Source: Actinomycetota bacterium (lineage in GTDB: Bacteria; Actinomycetota; Acidimicrobiia; Actinomarinales; Actinomarinaceae). Taken from it: a stretch of 8,787 nucleotides of DNA. Positions within the stretch are counted from its first letter, which is position 1. Each line of letters begins with the position of its first letter. Under the pieces are notes generated by a model. That model searched no databases. It saw nothing but the letters and a program-made list of their open reading frames with translations, and had not been told where the DNA came from. Position numbers and translations under genes: made by a program. The stretch lies in contig JAQCEB010000028.1 in the NCBI GenBank assembly GCA_027729925.1, positions 1 through 8,787 on the forward strand, read 5' to 3'. This document shows, piece by piece, positions 1 to 4,575 of this stretch.

Positions 1-34
1 CTCTAATTTCGTTATCAGGAAGTCTGTCAACCAT
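1..34 (-). CDS. 5' end of a divergent gene, product unknown (partial)
   Basis: Reading leftward from an ATG at 34-32 gives MVDRLPDNEIR, open to the window edge. The stretch has ordinary protein-like composition but is far too short to identify. The main support is a TACAAT hexamer (47-42 on the minus strand) lying 7 nt before the ATG, the same -10-to-start arrangement seen at several other genes here. It would be transcribed divergently from the gene at 105. Eleven codons without a stop can occur by chance, so this is only a candidate; it would belong to the same accessory element as the gene at 105. Confidence 0.35.
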   Translation of the reverse strand, partial: MVDRLPDNEIR

Positions 35-41
35 TACTCTG

Positions 42-47
42 ATTGTA
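42..47 (-). promoter_or_regulatory. candidate -10 box, leaderless start of the divergent partial gene
   Basis: TACAAT on the minus strand, with 7 nt (CAGAGTA) to the ATG. It matches the TANNNT-N6/7-ATG pattern of the other leaderless candidates. No convincing -35 hexamer is seen. Confidence 0.35.
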
Positions 48-92
48 ATAACCCCCTAAGACTGTTTCAAACTATATCAGTGTTGGGTTTGG

Positions 93-98
93 TATCAT
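93..98 (+). promoter_or_regulatory. candidate -10 box, leaderless start at 105
   Basis: TATCAT followed by AGAAAT and then the ATG at 105. With a -10 box only 6 nt before the start, transcription would begin at or next to the A of the ATG. There is no Shine-Dalgarno sequence in front of this ATG. Confidence 0.5.
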
Positions 99-104
99 AG
101 AAAT

Positions 105-770
105 ATGGAAGTAATTGCTCTCTTAGTTTTAGTAGGTACATATTTTGCGTACAGAAAATATAATAGTGGTGGGTTTGTAACTCCAGAACTTCACTCACAA
201 GAACTCCTAGAAAAACTAGAACAGACACGAGACTACATTGACTCAGTAAAAACCACCCTGAATAACCAGACCTCAATAACTTATCTAAAAGACACTGTGT
301 ATGCATTTATTGAAGACGCTTCAGTTGAGCTACACGAACCACGATCGAAACGCATTGCAGGATACAGTGGAGTTCGAGTTGCAAAAGGAATTTATATTGG
401 CGGTTCACAAGCAAGGTCGTATCAAGAGATGAGAAGACTCGATAGTGGAAAGTTAAAACTAACCTTTAACGAACTACTTTTTATGGGAGATTTAGAGACA
501 AGAACAATAGAGCTAAAGCGTATTATGGATATTGAGCCCTATATTGATGGTTTTAAGATCTCCATAAAAAATCGACAAAAACCTATTGTCTTTACTGGCG
601 TACAGGAGTCTGGTAGTTGGTCAATGGTTATCTATTTACTGCGTTCACTTAGCTCTCAACACGCAAGAAAACAAACTCTAGACCTTGATGTTGTGAATAG
701 AGAGATTGATGATATTGTATCTGAAATTGATACACAGATTGCTACAGAAAAAAGAGAGTTAGATACATAA
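105..770 (+). CDS. membrane-anchored protein with PH/GRAM-like domain
   Basis: This 221-residue protein has one hydrophobic N-terminal segment (residues 2-16), then a polar, charged and probably coiled region (about 26-75). A beta-rich module follows at about 88-183 that reads like a bacterial PH/GRAM-like domain: GKLKLTFNELLFMG (115-128), IELKRIMDIEPYIDGFKI (135-151) and QKPIVFTG (158-165). The tail (about 190-221) is acidic and probably helical. The predicted topology is a membrane tether with the domain in the cytoplasm; no catalytic motif is visible. It lies left of the first tRNA-Ile 3' repeat, inside the presumed integrated element. Its base composition differs from the rest: 27 G/C in the 60 nt at 301-360 against 13 in the 60 nt at 2161-2220, which fits recent acquisition. 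Its exact role is unknown. The ATG was chosen for the leaderless -10 box at 93-98. Confidence 0.75.
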   Translation: MEVIALLVLVGTYFAYRKYNSGGFVTPELHSQELLEKLEQTRDYIDSVKTTLNNQTSITYLKDTVYAFIEDASVELHEPRSKRIAGYSGVRVAKGIYIGGSQARSYQEMRRLDSGKLKLTFNELLFMGDLETRTIELKRIMDIEPYIDGFKISIKNRQKPIVFTGVQESGSWSMVIYLLRSLSSQHARKQTLDLDVVNREIDDIVSEIDTQIATEKRELDT

Positions 771-1012
771 TTTATATGTTCTAAATCTTTGTAAATTTAC
801 CAGCAATTATCTCAGGAGTTACATTGTTATTTAGACCCTATGCCACATTGAAACTTGGGGGTCAAAACTGTTCCCCCTGATTTCCCCCTGAAAGTTCAGT
901 TGGAAATTCTAATAGGTTATGATATTGATAGAAAGGATTTGATAAAAGGTTTAATTAGCTAGACTTCTTGGCTTAAGTCATACAGATATGGTCTGATATT
1001 TAGATGGTAATG
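771..1012 (+). other. non-coding stretch between the PH-like gene and the first tRNA repeat
   Basis: No credible gene is seen on either strand across this region. It holds a GGGGG (857-861) that could pair with a CCCCC downstream, two copies of TTCCCCCTGA (871-880 and 882-891), and the short palindrome CTGAA-AG-TTCAG (888-899). Minus-strand reading is broken by stops. It may be the right end of a mobile element, where protein-binding sites for excision are often found, but nothing recognisable proves this. Confidence 0.5.
871..891 (+). repeat. tandem 10-bp direct repeat, 11-bp period
   Basis: TTCCCCCTGA occurs at 871-880 and again at 882-891, one helical turn apart, and the second copy runs into the palindrome at 888-899. 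Such spacing suits cooperative binding of a protein to one face of DNA. A related CCCCCTAA occurs near 53-60 upstream of the PH-like gene. Function is not known. Confidence 0.5.
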
Positions 1013-1056
1013 ACTGATAAGGATGAGGTCGTTAGTTCAAATCTAACTAGGCCCAC
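1013..1056 (+). repeat. tRNA-Ile(GAU) 3' fragment, candidate attachment site 1
   Basis: These 44 nt are the anticodon-loop-to-3'-end part of a tRNA-Ile. They contain the loop CTGATAA with anticodon GAT (1016-1018), a perfect T arm GTTAG-TTCAAAT-CTAAC and the acceptor strand TAGGCCC plus discriminator A (1055). The 5' acceptor strand (it should resemble GGGCCTA), the D arm and the matching 5' side of the anticodon stem are absent upstream, so this is not a functional tRNA. An identical copy lies at 1644-1687. Duplicated tRNA 3' ends are the classic product of tyrosine-recombinase integration into a tRNA gene. Orientation predicts that the intact gene lies left of the window. Confidence 0.85.
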
Positions 1057-1080
1057 TGCATTTTTCAGAATTTATATTTC

Positions 1081-1100
1081 AAAAGTCACTAAAAAGTCAC
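1081..1100 (+). repeat. tandem 9-bp direct repeat beside attachment site 1
   Basis: AAAAGTCAC occurs at 1081-1089 and 1092-1100, an 11-bp period, starting 25 nt after the tRNA repeat. Short direct repeats flanking the core are typical of integrase arm-type binding sites. That reading is inference from position and spacing. Confidence 0.45.
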
Positions 1101-1111
1101 CATCAATAAGT

Positions 1112-1117
1112 TAAAAT
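1112..1117 (+). promoter_or_regulatory. candidate -10 box, leaderless start at 1124
   Basis: TAAAAT, then TATCAT, then the ATG at 1124: a 6-nt gap as in the other leaderless candidates. No Shine-Dalgarno sequence is present. Confidence 0.5.
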
Positions 1118-1123
1118 TATCAT

Positions 1124-1483
1124 ATGGATTGGAAAACAATTAACAAAGCTGACTCAGTAGCATATATTGCACTTGCAATACTTGGATTAATAATACCTAA
1201 TATTGCATACAGAGTGTTTCTACTAGATTTTTCAGCAGCATTACCTAGTAGTGTTGCTGTTGATTTAGTTCGAGCAGAAAGTACAATATTGTTGTTTCTT
1301 GCTACCTGTTTTTTCTTATTAGGAGATACTAAAGAAGGATTAACTGGACTAAACAAAGTTAGATACTTGGCAGCTGTTGTAATGTTGGTAACTGGAACTA
1401 TTACTTCTTTTATAGCATTTTATGTATTTGCTGTTTGGGAAGGTTTCTTAGGTTATTACTTAAATAAACAATTAAATAAGTAA
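1124..1483 (+). CDS. small polytopic membrane protein, function unknown
   Basis: This is a 119-residue protein with three or four hydrophobic helices: about residues 12-36 (AYIALAILGLIIPNIAYRVF), 53-68 (STILLFLATCFFLLG) and 80-112, the last long enough for one or two passes. The loop between helices 1 and 2 is short, and the C-terminal tail is polar (NKQLNK). I do not recognise the family with certainty; it resembles small four-helix integral membrane proteins of unknown function. It is the only intact gene between the two tRNA-Ile repeats, so it is probably cargo of the integrated element. Its stop codon lies 3 nt from the stop of the converging integrase remnant. The leaderless box at 1112-1117 supports the chosen ATG. 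Confidence 0.7.
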   Translation: MDWKTINKADSVAYIALAILGLIIPNIAYRVFLLDFSAALPSSVAVDLVRAESTILLFLATCFFLLGDTKEGLTGLNKVRYLAAVVMLVTGTITSFIAFYVFAVWEGFLGYYLNKQLNK

Positions 1484-1486
1484 GCA

Positions 1487-1643
1487 CTAAAAAAGATGCC
1501 CATACACATCAAAAGTAGTTTTGATACTTGTATGACCTAACATCTTAGATATCTCAAATGGATGCTCCTTGTCTTTAATAGCTAATGCAACAGCAGTATG
1601 TCGTAAATCATGAAACCTAAAGGGATCACCAACTGATTCTTTA
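1487..1643 (-). pseudogene. tyrosine recombinase (phage-type integrase), C-terminal fragment
   Basis: Read leftward, this gives the second half of a tyrosine-recombinase catalytic domain. FRFHDLRHTAVALAI carries the His-x-x-Arg motif, LGHTS carries the third-motif His, and VYGHLF carries the nucleophilic Tyr. The N-terminal SAM-like/core-binding domain and the first catalytic Arg region (normally more than 200 residues) are missing. About eight residues before the HxxR motif the sequence changes abruptly into the antisense of the tRNA repeat (VGLVRFELTTSSLSV), which remains open in frame up to an ATG at 1708. The end is also short: the stop directly follows YGHLF, where relatives usually run 10-20 residues further. 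It cannot be active alone. It documents how the flanking repeats arose and implies loss of the rest of the gene by deletion or rearrangement at the att site. Confidence 0.85.
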
Positions 1644-1687
1644 ACTGATAAGGATGAGGTCGTTAGTTCAAATCTAACTAGGCCCAC
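1644..1687 (+). repeat. tRNA-Ile(GAU) 3' fragment, candidate attachment site 2
   Basis: This is identical over 44 nt to 1013-1056, with the same GAT anticodon loop, T arm and TAGGCCC acceptor strand. Upstream sequence diverges immediately and belongs to the integrase remnant; downstream sequence diverges after the AC following TAGGCCC. There is no 5' tRNA half. It is probably the outermost right attachment site, marking the return to backbone DNA at about 1688, unless further elements lie beyond. Confidence 0.85.
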
Positions 1688-1723
1688 AAGTAATTTTATC
1701 TCAATCAATATTATTTAACTTGA

Positions 1724-1729
1724 TAGACT
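1724..1729 (+). promoter_or_regulatory. candidate -10 box, leaderless start at 1736
   Basis: TAGACT, then GTAAGA, then the ATG at 1736. The same 6-nt gap is used, and the box lies 36 nt right of the second tRNA repeat. GTAAGA is a poor Shine-Dalgarno sequence. Confidence 0.4.
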
Positions 1730-1735
1730 GTAAGA

Positions 1736-2002
1736 ATGAATTTTGTGATCATAGGCTACTTTGCTGCTTTTTTTACAGCTTTTTCCTTTTTACCACAAGC
1801 TATTAAAACAATTAAAACACGAGATGTTAGAGGTTTATCGCTTATAACTTATTTGTTTTTATTCCTAGGTTCTGTATCTTGGTTAGTTTACGGATATTTC
1901 TTAAATGATTTACCAATTTTAACAACTAATACTTTGACTACAATCTCTACTTCTATTATTTTATTTTTAATTTTTAAGGAACGTAAGAATACATATAATT
2001 AG
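1736..2002 (+). CDS. SemiSWEET sugar transporter (PQ-loop/MtN3 family)
   Basis: At 88 residues with three transmembrane helices (about 3-21, 36-54 and 62-80), it has the size and layout of bacterial SemiSWEETs, which dimerise to form a passive sugar pore. The proline-glutamine signature lies in FLPQAIKTIKTRDVRGLS (18-35), the hinge in helix 1 and the loop after it. SVSWLVYG (46-53) in helix 2 and the Asn in TTNTLTTI (63-70) of helix 3 fit the family's substrate pocket. Substrate cannot be told from sequence; characterised relatives move sucrose or glucose along the gradient. The next gene starts 8 nt after its stop, suggesting co-transcription. It sits directly beside the right tRNA repeat, so it may be backbone or the edge of the island. 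Confidence 0.88.
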   Translation: MNFVIIGYFAAFFTAFSFLPQAIKTIKTRDVRGLSLITYLFLFLGSVSWLVYGYFLNDLPILTTNTLTTISTSIILFLIFKERKNTYN

Positions 2003-2010
2003 TACAAGTT

Positions 2011-2445
2011 ATGAAAAAAATAATTGTATTAATGGTAGTTTTTATAAATTGCTCGGTGTCCCCAAGTTCTAGTGCAAATAATGAAATAACTACAACTTCT
2101 TTTATAGAACTTGATGAGTGCGAAAAATTGGAACTAGAGTATACAAATTTATCAAACGAATTATTCAATACAAGCTTTGAACTAAATAATTTCATTGATA
2201 ACATTTCTCCAAGTAATATTGACGAGGATAAAGATTATTTTTTTGAAAATATAGATAAAAATTGGAATTATCAGGAAATATATTTAAATTATCTGGAGGT
2301 ACGTTTAAAAGTATATTCCAGAGTAAATGCTTTGTATAAAAGTAATACAAACTGTTCTATAAGCGGCGATCAAGAAATCTCATTGGAACAAGTTGAAGCA
2401 GCTAAAAATGACTTAGAAGATTTTAAGAAAAAAATTAACGATTAA
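2011..2445 (+). CDS. small exported or lipid-anchored acidic protein, unknown
   Basis: This 144-residue protein starts with a signal-peptide-like segment, MKKIIVLMVVFINC, followed by a Ser/Asn-rich stretch. The Cys at 14 could be a lipobox Cys, but FIN before it is not canonical because Asn replaces the usual small residue. Cleavage after SSSA (about 22) as an ordinary Sec signal is equally possible. The mature part is acidic and helical, probably coiled coil (about 35-66 and 120-144), with two further Cys that could form a disulfide. No family is recognised. It starts 8 nt after the SemiSWEET gene, so the two may form a unit. Its end overlaps the stop of the converging small membrane protein by 4 nt. 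Confidence 0.65.
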   Translation: MKKIIVLMVVFINCSVSPSSSANNEITTTSFIELDECEKLELEYTNLSNELFNTSFELNNFIDNISPSNIDEDKDYFFENIDKNWNYQEIYLNYLEVRLKVYSRVNALYKSNTNCSISGDQEISLEQVEAAKNDLEDFKKKIND

Positions 2446-2639
2446 TTTTTATTTTTATTTATCCAAATATAAGTCATTATTATTGCAAAGCCTAAGGTAG
2501 CTATATTTCCGTAACTCCAGTCTTGCATTTTAAAGTCTGAACTTCGGAAGATTGTAAAGTCTAATAATCGAAAAAATAAATTTGCTATAGTTCCAGAAAA
2601 AAAGAAAACTATAAAAATATTTACAAATCTATTTTTCAT
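2442..2639 (-). CDS. 65-residue two-helix membrane protein, unknown
   Basis: Two hydrophobic helices (about residues 5-24 and 46-60) are separated by a polar loop with basic and aromatic residues (FRSSDFKMQDWSYG), and the tail is rich in Lys and Asn. There is no recognisable family. The start overlaps the end of the deoxyribosyltransferase-like gene by 11 nt, and the stop overlaps the stop of the opposite-strand gene at 2445, which suits a translationally coupled last gene of the leftward operon. Small overlapping membrane ORFs can be spurious, but the hydrophobic pattern and the absence of another candidate in the gap favour a real gene. Confidence 0.55.
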   Translation of the reverse strand: MKNRFVNIFIVFFFSGTIANLFFRLLDFTIFRSSDFKMQDWSYGNIATLGFAIIMTYIWINKNKN

Positions 2640-3036
2640 TTAAAACATCCTCTAATTCATCAATATTATTAACAATTCTATTGCCATAATCGAACAGCCC
2701 CCAGACAAAATTATTTATAATTTTTATGTTATTTGCATTAACACCAATTAATGTTTTACTTTGCGCATAAGCAATTCCAACTTCTGCAGCTGTCCCAGAG
2801 TCAACATCTCTACCAGTAAGAAGTGCAACTAAAATATCAGCTTCGTTTAAAGCTTCTATATCGATATCGAATATTTCTGTTTTTTTAGAGTGAGTAAACT
2901 CACCCTCAACTAATCCTGCATCTCTATGAGGTAAAAAAGTTTGATAGCCAATTTTCTCTAAAGTTGTGGCAATCTTTTCTAAATATTCTCTTTCATGATC
3001 GTCAAAAAGTGGACCGGCAATATATACTTTTTTCAT
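2629..3036 (-). CDS. nucleoside 2-deoxyribosyltransferase-like protein
   Basis: This 135-residue Rossmann-like protein is close in size to the nucleoside 2-deoxyribosyltransferase family. Visible motifs are YIAGPLF (5-11) at the first strand, FLPHRD (34-39), the acidic DIDIEALNEADILVALL (57-73) and DSGTAAEVGIAYA (79-91), in which Glu85 aligns with the family's nucleophilic Glu. YIAGPLF and GT-A-E are the strongest signs. Family members exchange bases between deoxynucleosides or hydrolyse the N-glycosidic bond, including that of 5-hydroxymethyl-dUMP in the DNPH1 branch, so nucleotide salvage or clean-up is the likely role. It shares an ATGA overlap with the DUF3445 gene upstream (3033-3036), indicating translational coupling. 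The two activities have no obvious shared pathway. Confidence 0.8.
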   Translation of the reverse strand: MKKVYIAGPLFDDHEREYLEKIATTLEKIGYQTFLPHRDAGLVEGEFTHSKKTEIFDIDIEALNEADILVALLTGRDVDSGTAAEVGIAYAQSKTLIGVNANNIKIINNFVWGLFDYGNRIVNNIDELEDVLNEK

Positions 3037-3752
3037 TTTGCAACCATGTTTAAATAGTTTTTAATTTCTTTAAGTTTTTTATATTGAAGTACATTTTCAC
3101 TCATAGAATTTATACTTTCCAACATAATATCATTCCAAACTTTTTGAAGAGGAACAACTTGAACTTTTACAAGAAATAAACTTGAATCTAAATTTATAGG
3201 AGTTGAAATTTGTGTTTCTAACCTAAAATATAAGTTTTCAAATTGAATTTCTTTTGGCCTATCCACTAAAGGATGATTACTTAGTCCTTCAATAGTTGTT
3301 ACATTCCAAACCCAACGTCTTATTGTGTGTTTTTTCATATATTCTGTTAATTTTTTACTTCCATCAAGCAATTTGTCATTATCTGCAACTGGGTAATGGA
3401 GTCCTTTGAAATCTTTCCCTATGCCAGAGCTTGGTATCCAGCCACTTGGAAAAGAAAAGTGTATTGATACCAAGATTCCTTTGTAAAGCACTGCAATATC
3501 TTCTTCTAATCCCATAGCTATATCAAAAAATGAAGAACTATTATCAATTTCCAATTTATCTTTTACAGCATCTAATAAATTATGTTTTTTAAATTCACTA
3601 TTCTCTCCATATAAATCTCTTTTATATCTTTTATACTGAATTAATTTTTCTTTAATGTAATTTTGATCTGGATTTTTATTAAATATTTCACCATTATAAA
3701 TTTGCATAGATGGATTATTCGTAAACGGAACTTTTATGAAATCAATATTCAT
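3033..3752 (-). CDS. DUF3445 protein, heme-dependent oxidative N-demethylase-like
   Basis: Of its 239 residues, about 75-205 follow the DUF3445 pattern in order: GLEEDIAVLY (81-90), SIHFSFPSGWIPSSGIGKDF (96-115), GLHYPVAD (117-124), RRWVWNV (145-151) and YFRLETQ (175-181), then VKVQVVPL. Characterised members bind heme b and are tied to oxidative N-demethylation; relatives occur in methylated-amine (for example dimethylamine) monooxygenases. The other subunits of those systems, a flavin reductase and a ferredoxin, are not adjacent, so either electron transfer comes from elsewhere or the protein does a different reaction. It is shorter than many relatives (about 300 residues). It heads the leftward operon and diverges from the hydrolase gene with 32 nt between starts. 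TAAATT lies 7 nt before the ATG as a possible leaderless -10 box. Confidence 0.75.
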   Translation of the reverse strand: MNIDFIKVPFTNNPSMQIYNGEIFNKNPDQNYIKEKLIQYKRYKRDLYGENSEFKKHNLLDAVKDKLEIDNSSSFFDIAMGLEEDIAVLYKGILVSIHFSFPSGWIPSSGIGKDFKGLHYPVADNDKLLDGSKKLTEYMKKHTIRRWVWNVTTIEGLSNHPLVDRPKEIQFENLYFRLETQISTPINLDSSLFLVKVQVVPLQKVWNDIMLESINSMSENVLQYKKLKEIKNYLNMVAK

Positions 3753-3774
3753 TAATATTAATTTAATAAAGAAA

Positions 3775-3780
3775 AGAGGA
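3775..3780 (+). promoter_or_regulatory. Shine-Dalgarno sequence deciding a GTG start
   Basis: AGAGGA lies 4 nt before GTG at 3785. The clear ribosome-binding site selects this GTG over the in-frame TTG at 3782, and contrasts with the leaderless genes nearby. Confidence 0.7.
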
Positions 3781-3784
3781 TGTT

Positions 3785-4522
3785 GTGACTAATTCTGGAG
3801 CTTTGGTTGTTCATGGTTTGTTTGAGCATAAAGGAAGACATCAAGACAATGTAAATTGGTTAAATAACTTAGGTATTCAAGCTTTTTCAATCAATCTACC
3901 GGGTCACGGAGACATCAAATATAAAGGACACATTGAGTCTTGGAATGAAAATTATGAAGCTATAAAAGAAGGCTTTAAATTATTAGATAGTGTTGAAAAG
4001 AAAATTGTTTTTGCACATTCCTATGGTTGTTTAGTTACATTATCTGCGGTATTGAGTGGAAATATAAAACCAGACTATCTAATACTTTCAGCTCCTCATT
4101 TTGCTGATAATTATCCAAAATTTATAAAAAACCTGTCAGGAACTCTTGCAAAAATTGCTCCAAAATTACGCGCTCCTTCACCTGTAACAAAGAAAAATAT
4201 TTCTACTGACCCCCAAGTTGTAGAGAATTACTTTAAAGATCCTTTAGTGTTTAGGAGTTTGACGGTAAATTTTGGTAATGAGATAAATAAAGCACAAACT
4301 TTTGTAAATGAAAATATTGAAAAATTAGATACTCCGACCATAGTTTTACACGGTGAAAATGATGCTATAGTTCCAATTTCTGGATGTGATGAAATTAAAA
4401 AACTTAATAATGTCACTTTTATAAAAGTTGAAAACTCTTTTCATGAAATATTGAATCAGGACACAAGACCTTTCGTATTAAGTGAAATCTATAACTGGTT
4501 AAAAATTCAAGAAATAATATAA
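3785..4522 (+). CDS. alpha/beta hydrolase, monoacylglycerol lipase type
   Basis: This is a 245-residue serine hydrolase of the Hydrolase_4/monoglyceride-lipase group. VHGLFEHKGRH (9-19) is the oxyanion-hole region, equivalent to the HG-x-x-EH-x-x-R signature. INLPGHGD (36-43) follows strand 4. AHSYG (77-81) is the nucleophile elbow with Ser79; Ala replaces the usual first Gly. HGENDAIVP (189-197) gives Asp193 and SFHEILNQ (218-225) gives His220, completing the triad. A cap-like insertion spans about 105-175. With no signal peptide it is probably cytoplasmic or membrane-peripheral and cleaves monoacylglycerols or related lipid esters; the substrate is not certain. It is divergent from the DUF3445 operon and is followed immediately by a 15-bp inverted repeat. 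Confidence 0.88.
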   Translation: MTNSGALVVHGLFEHKGRHQDNVNWLNNLGIQAFSINLPGHGDIKYKGHIESWNENYEAIKEGFKLLDSVEKKIVFAHSYGCLVTLSAVLSGNIKPDYLILSAPHFADNYPKFIKNLSGTLAKIAPKLRAPSPVTKKNISTDPQVVENYFKDPLVFRSLTVNFGNEINKAQTFVNENIEKLDTPTIVLHGENDAIVPISGCDEIKKLNNVTFIKVENSFHEILNQDTRPFVLSEIYNWLKIQEII

Positions 4523-4555
4523 AAATCTTATTGCAAATCTTTTGCAATAAGATTT
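4523..4555. terminator. perfect 15-bp inverted repeat after the hydrolase; terminator or operator
   Basis: The left arm (4523-4537) and right arm (4541-4555) are exact reverse complements around a 3-nt TCT loop, and the repeat starts directly after the TAA stop. On the + strand the T tract is weak (GATTTAGC); on the minus strand it is better (TTTTTAT). The repeat may end hydrolase transcription. Its inner part, TTGCAAA-TCT-TTTGCAA, also overlaps the likely -35 region of cbiM (TTGCAA at 4542-4547, 16 nt before the -10 box), so it could instead be an operator, for example for a metal-responsive repressor. Confidence 0.7.
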
Positions 4556-4563
4556 AGCTAATT

Positions 4564-4569
4564 TATAAT
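4564..4569 (+). promoter_or_regulatory. -10 box TATAAT, leaderless cbiM promoter
   Basis: A consensus TATAAT, then ACACAT, then the ATG at 4576. With TTGCAA at 4542-4547 (16-nt spacer) this is the best promoter in the window. The start point would fall at or beside the ATG, leaving no room for a Shine-Dalgarno sequence. Confidence 0.65.
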
Positions 4570-4575
4570 ACACAT

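Larger units (their letters stand above)
1013..1687. mobile_element. small integrated element or remnant between tRNA-Ile 3' repeats
   Basis: The interval is bounded by identical 44-bp tRNA-Ile 3' ends and contains short direct repeats next to the left boundary (1081-1100), one complete small membrane protein gene and an integrase C-terminal remnant next to the right boundary. With only about 590 bp inside and no complete integrase it cannot be autonomous. It could be a decayed element, or a cargo island mobilised by an integrase elsewhere. The DNA to its left is presumably a second element in tandem at the same target. Confidence 0.7.

Noticed and set aside
67..306. Minus-strand open frame opposite the PH-like gene, and similar ones at 1120-1356 and 1974-2204
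   Set aside because: They are shadows of the + strand genes; start context and composition do not support them.
771..1012. A decayed gene on the minus strand (short run ending NNVTPEIIAGKFTKI)
   Set aside because: The stretch is only about 18 codons between stops and no family motif is visible, so it cannot be supported.
982..1056. A complete tRNA-Ile gene at the first repeat
   Set aside because: The 3' half is perfect, but the sequence upstream has no GGGCCTA-like acceptor strand, no D arm, and TAATGA in front of CTGATAA does not pair with GGATG. It is only a 3' fragment.
1644..1708. Extension of the integrase fragment to an ATG at 1708
   Set aside because: Residues VGLVRFELTTSSLSV are the antisense of the tRNA repeat and the preceding ones come from flanking DNA, so this is open frame by chance and not integrase protein.
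4228..4416. Minus-strand open frames opposite the hydrolase, cbiM (4854-5138), symporter (6501-6689), VOC (7926-8132) and the peptidase (8220-8666)
   Set aside because: They lie wholly inside well-supported genes, have composition expected of antisense reading and carry no motifs.
4556..4575. Cobalamin or nickel/cobalt riboswitch before cbiM
   Set aside because: Only 20 nt separate the inverted repeat from the ATG and no conserved aptamer boxes are present.
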